Positions 61,384 to 64,000 of a stretch of DNA of 64,000 nucleotides are shown here, piece after piece. How positions within the stretch are numbered: position 1 is the stretch's first letter; each line of letters starts with the position of its first letter. The stretch is from NCBI GenBank assembly GCA_002369515.1, contig DFFM01000024.1, positions 1 to 64,000 on the forward strand, in the 5' to 3' direction. The notes beneath the pieces were generated by a model that searched no databases, was not told the origin of the DNA, and saw only the letters and a program-made list of their open reading frames with translations. Source of the DNA: Prevotella sp. UBA3776. Its GTDB lineage: Bacteria; Bacteroidota; Bacteroidia; Bacteroidales; Bacteroidaceae. Made by a program: the position numbers and the translations under genes.

Positions 61384-61896
61384 TCATTCTTCATCCTCCA
61401 AATACCATTTGGAGTATTCCACATAGTGGCGGGCATAGGACTCAGCCTGGTCGGGACTGGTTTTCTTGATGAACTTGGCCGGAACGCCTCCCCATATCTC
61501 GTGAGGGCCTATCACCGTGCGCCCCAGCACCAATGCGCCGGCGGCAACCACGGCGCCTTCGCCCACCACGGCGTTGTCGAGCACGGTGCTGCCCATGCCT
61601 ATCAGGCAGCCGCGCTTCAGTGTGCAGGCATGCACCGTGGCGTTGTGGCCGATGGTGACGTCGTCCTCGATGATGGTGGGGCCAATCTTGTTGGTCACAT
61701 GCACCACGGCACCGTCCTGAACGTTCACGCGGTCGCCCATGGTCACCGGGGCCACGTCGCCGCGCACTACGGCATTGAACCATACTGAGCACTCGTCGCC
61801 CATCGTCACCTCTCCGACGATGGCCGCGTTTTCGCTGAAATAACACTCTTTGCCCCACTTCGGGGTCAGTCCTTTCACTGATTTGATGATTGCCAT
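61384..61896 (-). CDS. Gamma-carbonic anhydrase family protein
   Basis: The 170-residue protein folds as a left-handed beta-helix of hexapeptide repeats (VGEVTMGDECSVWFNAVVRG, VNVQDGAVVHV, IGHNATVHACTLKRGCLIGMG). The zinc-type histidines are at VVHVTN and GHNATVHAC. Some members of this family hydrate CO2 and others have different or no activity. I chose the ATG at 61896, just before MAIIKSVKGLTPKWG. It is convergent with the waaA-linked lipoprotein gene. A -7 box at 61956-61949 lies 53 bases upstream. Confidence 0.9.
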   Translation of the reverse strand: MAIIKSVKGLTPKWGKECYFSENAAIVGEVTMGDECSVWFNAVVRGDVAPVTMGDRVNVQDGAVVHVTNKIGPTIIEDDVTIGHNATVHACTLKRGCLIGMGSTVLDNAVVGEGAVVAAGALVLGRTVIGPHEIWGGVPAKFIKKTSPDQAESYARHYVEYSKWYLEDEE

Positions 61897-61948
61897 ATTG
61901 GTTTCTTCGTTTTTTGCTTTTTGGGATGATTTGCCTTTTGAAGCGGTG

Positions 61949-61956
61949 CAAAGGTA
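61949..61956 (-). promoter_or_regulatory. -7 promoter box of the gamma-carbonic anhydrase gene
   Basis: On the minus strand TACCTTTG matches the Bacteroidetes consensus. No clear -33 TTTG follows at the expected distance. The remaining part of the 424-base gap 61897-62320 holds the next terminator and AT-rich sequence without a gene. Confidence 0.5.
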
Positions 61957-62031
61957 GTCATTTTTCCATATTTTCGTCCTTTCTGAACCGGGAAAAAAGG
62001 CGGCGGCAGGCAAAAAATCAGGTAAGGGCAC

Positions 62032-62066
62032 AAAAAAAGTAACCCCCGTTTCACAACGAGGGCTAC
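62032..62066 (-). terminator. Terminator downstream of the ABC exporter gene
   Basis: On the minus strand GTAGCCCTCGTT and AACGGGGGTTAC pair with two imperfect positions around loop GTGA, and seven T follow. It lies about 255 bases after the ABC gene stop, so the transcript would have a long 3' tail. Confidence 0.7.
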
Positions 62067-62320
62067 CAGAATGAAAACTTACTTAATTAAACCGCTATTT
62101 GTTATTGTTTTATTAGAGAATCTTTATTTTTGAAGTCTTGCATTCGGTTTGAAGTTCCAGAACTGTCAGTGCCGTTTGTGCAAATCTGATTTTGTTCTGT
62201 TTTTTTATTGCTGCAAATTTAAATAAAAATAGTTTATCTTCCAAAAAAATAGCACAAAAATTTCGATTTTTTCGACAAATTGTGAATTTTTCTAGTTAAA
62301 TATTGATGATTTGTTCGTTT

Positions 62321-63994
62321 TTACAGCTTTTCAATGTGCAGCGTCTGGTCGCAATAATCCACTACGGCGTGGCGATGAGTGATGAAAATGACGGTTTTTT
62401 CGTGCGTTGCCAGTATGTTTTGCAGCAGTTGGCGCTCTGTGTCGGGGTCGAGTGCGCTGGTGGCCTCGTCGAAGAGCATGATGCTGCGGTTGCGCAGCAG
62501 TGCGCGTGCGATGCTGATGCGTTGCGCCTGGCCTTCGCTCAGTCCTCCGCCCGACTCGGTACACAGCGTGTCGAGTCCGTCGGGCAGGTCGGCCACAAAG
62601 TCGGCGCAGGCTGTGTGGAGGGCGGCCAACATCTCCTCGTCGGTGGCATGGAGCTGTCCCAGCCGCAGATTGTCGCGAATGGTTCCGCTCAGCAGCGTGT
62701 TGCCCTGCGGCACATAGACAAAGTTGCAGCGCATGCGGGGTGTCAGTTCCAGCTGCTGGTGGCTGTTGTATATTTCCACCTTGCCCGACTGTGGGGCAAT
62801 GAGCGCCAGGATCATGCGCACGAGCGTGGTTTTGCCGGCGCCCGTCTCGCCGAGTATGGCGGTGCAGCTGCCGGGGCGGAAGTCGAAGCTCAGTCGGTCG
62901 ATGACGTTCTCGTTGCTGTCGTCGTAGTGATAGGAAGCGTTGCTGATGCGGATGCCGCAGGGGGCGTCCACATTGATGGGGTCGCCCTGCTCTTCCATCG
63001 GGTTTTCCTCCAGTTCCATGAGCCGCTCGGCGGCGGTGAACACGCTGACGAAGGCGGGCACCAGCTTGGTGAGCGAGCGGGCGGGAGCCTGAATCTTGTT
63101 GACCAGCTGCAGGAAGGCCGTCATGCCGCCGAAGGTGAGTGTGCCCGCCGACATGCGCAGGGCACTCCACAAGAAGGCCACCAGGTAGCCCAGCGCGAAG
63201 CCGAAGTTGAGCGCCAGGTTGGAGAGCACCGAGAAACGTGTGCGCCTGACCACATGGCTGCGCAGCTCGCTTTGGGTGTTCTCCAGCTTGTCCACCATGG
63301 CGGCGTCGCTCTCGAGCGTCTTGATGAGCATGCGGTTCTGCACGGTTTCTTGCAGCACGCTTTGCACCTTCGAGTCGCTGTCGCGCACTTGGCGGGTGAG
63401 TTTGCGCATGCGTCCGAAGTAGATGCGGCTGAAGAAGATGAAGACGGGAATCATCACCACGATGATGAGGGCCAGCCGGTGGTCCATGCTGAACAAGTAG
63501 AAGAAGGCTCCCAGGAAGAGCGTCACCGTTGAGAGGGTGCCGGGCAACGTCTCGGTGAGGAAGTTCACCACGTTGTTCACGTCGCCCTCCAGTCGGTTGA
63601 TGATGTCGCCGCTGTGCATGCGTTCCTTGCCGTGCCACTCGGAGCGCAGGATGCGGTCGAGCATTCGCTGCTGCATGCGGTTTTGCGCCTTGATGCCAAG
63701 CAGGTTGCGCACCCAGATGCTGCTGATGCTGATGGCGAAGTTGCACAGCACCAGCAGGCCCATGAAAGCCACGGCCCAGTAGATGGAGCCTTGTTTGGCG
63801 TGCGAGGCCACGTCGATGGCATGCTGCACGGCCCACACCTGCGTCAGGCTCACGGCCACGCCCAGCAGTCCGAGCACGGCGTTGAGCACGGCTTGCAGTT
63901 GGTTGCCGCGCCACGCGCGCCAGAGCCACCGCAGGGTGACTCGCGCACTGTATTTGCTTTTTGGCATTCTGAGGAGTTTTCGCAGCTGTGTCAT
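62321..63994 (-). CDS. ABC exporter (fused membrane and ATP-binding protein)
   Basis: The 557-residue protein has an exporter-type membrane domain with about six helices (40-300) and an ATP-binding domain. The latter has Walker A GETGAGKTT, signature LSEGQAQRIS, Walker B MLFDEATSALD and switch His in FITHRHAVVD. Such half-transporters export lipids, peptides or drugs as dimers. The start is taken as ATG 63994; an in-frame TGA lies two codons upstream, so the gene is complete. A second ATG at 63967 (MPKSKYSARV) is possible. The cargo cannot be read from the sequence. Confidence 0.92.
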   Translation of the reverse strand: MTQLRKLLRMPKSKYSARVTLRWLWRAWRGNQLQAVLNAVLGLLGVAVSLTQVWAVQHAIDVASHAKQGSIYWAVAFMGLLVLCNFAISISSIWVRNLLGIKAQNRMQQRMLDRILRSEWHGKERMHSGDIINRLEGDVNNVVNFLTETLPGTLSTVTLFLGAFFYLFSMDHRLALIIVVMIPVFIFFSRIYFGRMRKLTRQVRDSDSKVQSVLQETVQNRMLIKTLESDAAMVDKLENTQSELRSHVVRRTRFSVLSNLALNFGFALGYLVAFLWSALRMSAGTLTFGGMTAFLQLVNKIQAPARSLTKLVPAFVSVFTAAERLMELEENPMEEQGDPINVDAPCGIRISNASYHYDDSNENVIDRLSFDFRPGSCTAILGETGAGKTTLVRMILALIAPQSGKVEIYNSHQQLELTPRMRCNFVYVPQGNTLLSGTIRDNLRLGQLHATDEEMLAALHTACADFVADLPDGLDTLCTESGGGLSEGQAQRISIARALLRNRSIMLFDEATSALDPDTERQLLQNILATHEKTVIFITHRHAVVDYCDQTLHIEKL

Positions 63995-64000
63995 CTTTCA

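Overview
The window comes from a Bacteroidota chromosome, most likely a Prevotella-like member of the Bacteroidales. The evidence is SusC/SusD porin-lipoprotein pairs, a hybrid two-component regulator, a PorP-GldK-GldL-GldM-GldN secretion operon, type III glutamine synthetase, DUF2723 and DUF3098 proteins, and promoters of the Bacteroidetes type (TAnnTTTG at -7, sometimes with TTTG about 20 bases upstream). No rRNA, tRNA, transposase, integrase or CRISPR array was seen.

Layout. 1-5.2 kb holds the end of glutamine synthetase III, an ECF sigma factor with a four-helix membrane protein, a 45-residue ORF and an M3 peptidase lipoprotein. 5.3-8.6 kb (minus strand) holds a DUF2723 membrane protein and an overlapping DUF3098 protein. 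About 9.0-39.2 kb is one polysaccharide-utilisation-type locus. Its minus-strand arm carries, in transcription order, GH127, SusC, SusD, a triple-DUF4859 lipoprotein and a BACON-DUF6055-DUF4859 lipoprotein, then separately transcribed genes for a small lipoprotein, a CotH-like lipoprotein, a second DUF6055 protein and the hybrid two-component regulator. Its plus-strand arm carries GH97, GH43, a second GH127 and GH13. 39.5-48 kb holds an epimerase, a fimbrial-type lipoprotein, a FadL-type porin, PriA, an unknown exported protein and a small beta-barrel. 48.6-54.7 kb is the type IX secretion operon. 55.5-64 kb holds a PgpH-type HD phosphohydrolase, gltX, waaA, a lipoprotein, a gamma-carbonic anhydrase and an ABC exporter.

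The most interesting result is in the locus at 9-39 kb. Four promoters (for GH127-susCD, GH97-GH43-GH127-GH13, CotH and DUF6055) carry the same pair of direct half-sites, ATmGTCCAA and ATmGTCTAA, 21-22 bases apart. The proximal half-site is exactly 36 bases from the TTTG of the -7 box in all four. This layout suits an AraC-type dimer, and the only such protein seen here is the regulator encoded at 8985-12911. The enzyme set (two beta-L-arabinofuranosidase-family GH127s, a GH97 with an Asp placed as in retaining alpha-galactosidases, a GH43, and two HExxH proteins) would fit an arabinosylated, galactosylated plant glycoprotein such as extensin. That substrate is an inference.

The intergenic DNA is full of palindromic repeats built from short tandem words that face an inverted copy of themselves. 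Two such palindromes lie in frame inside coding sequence: a GC-rich element in the linker of the hybrid regulator and a perfect 39-base inverted repeat in the GH13 gene.
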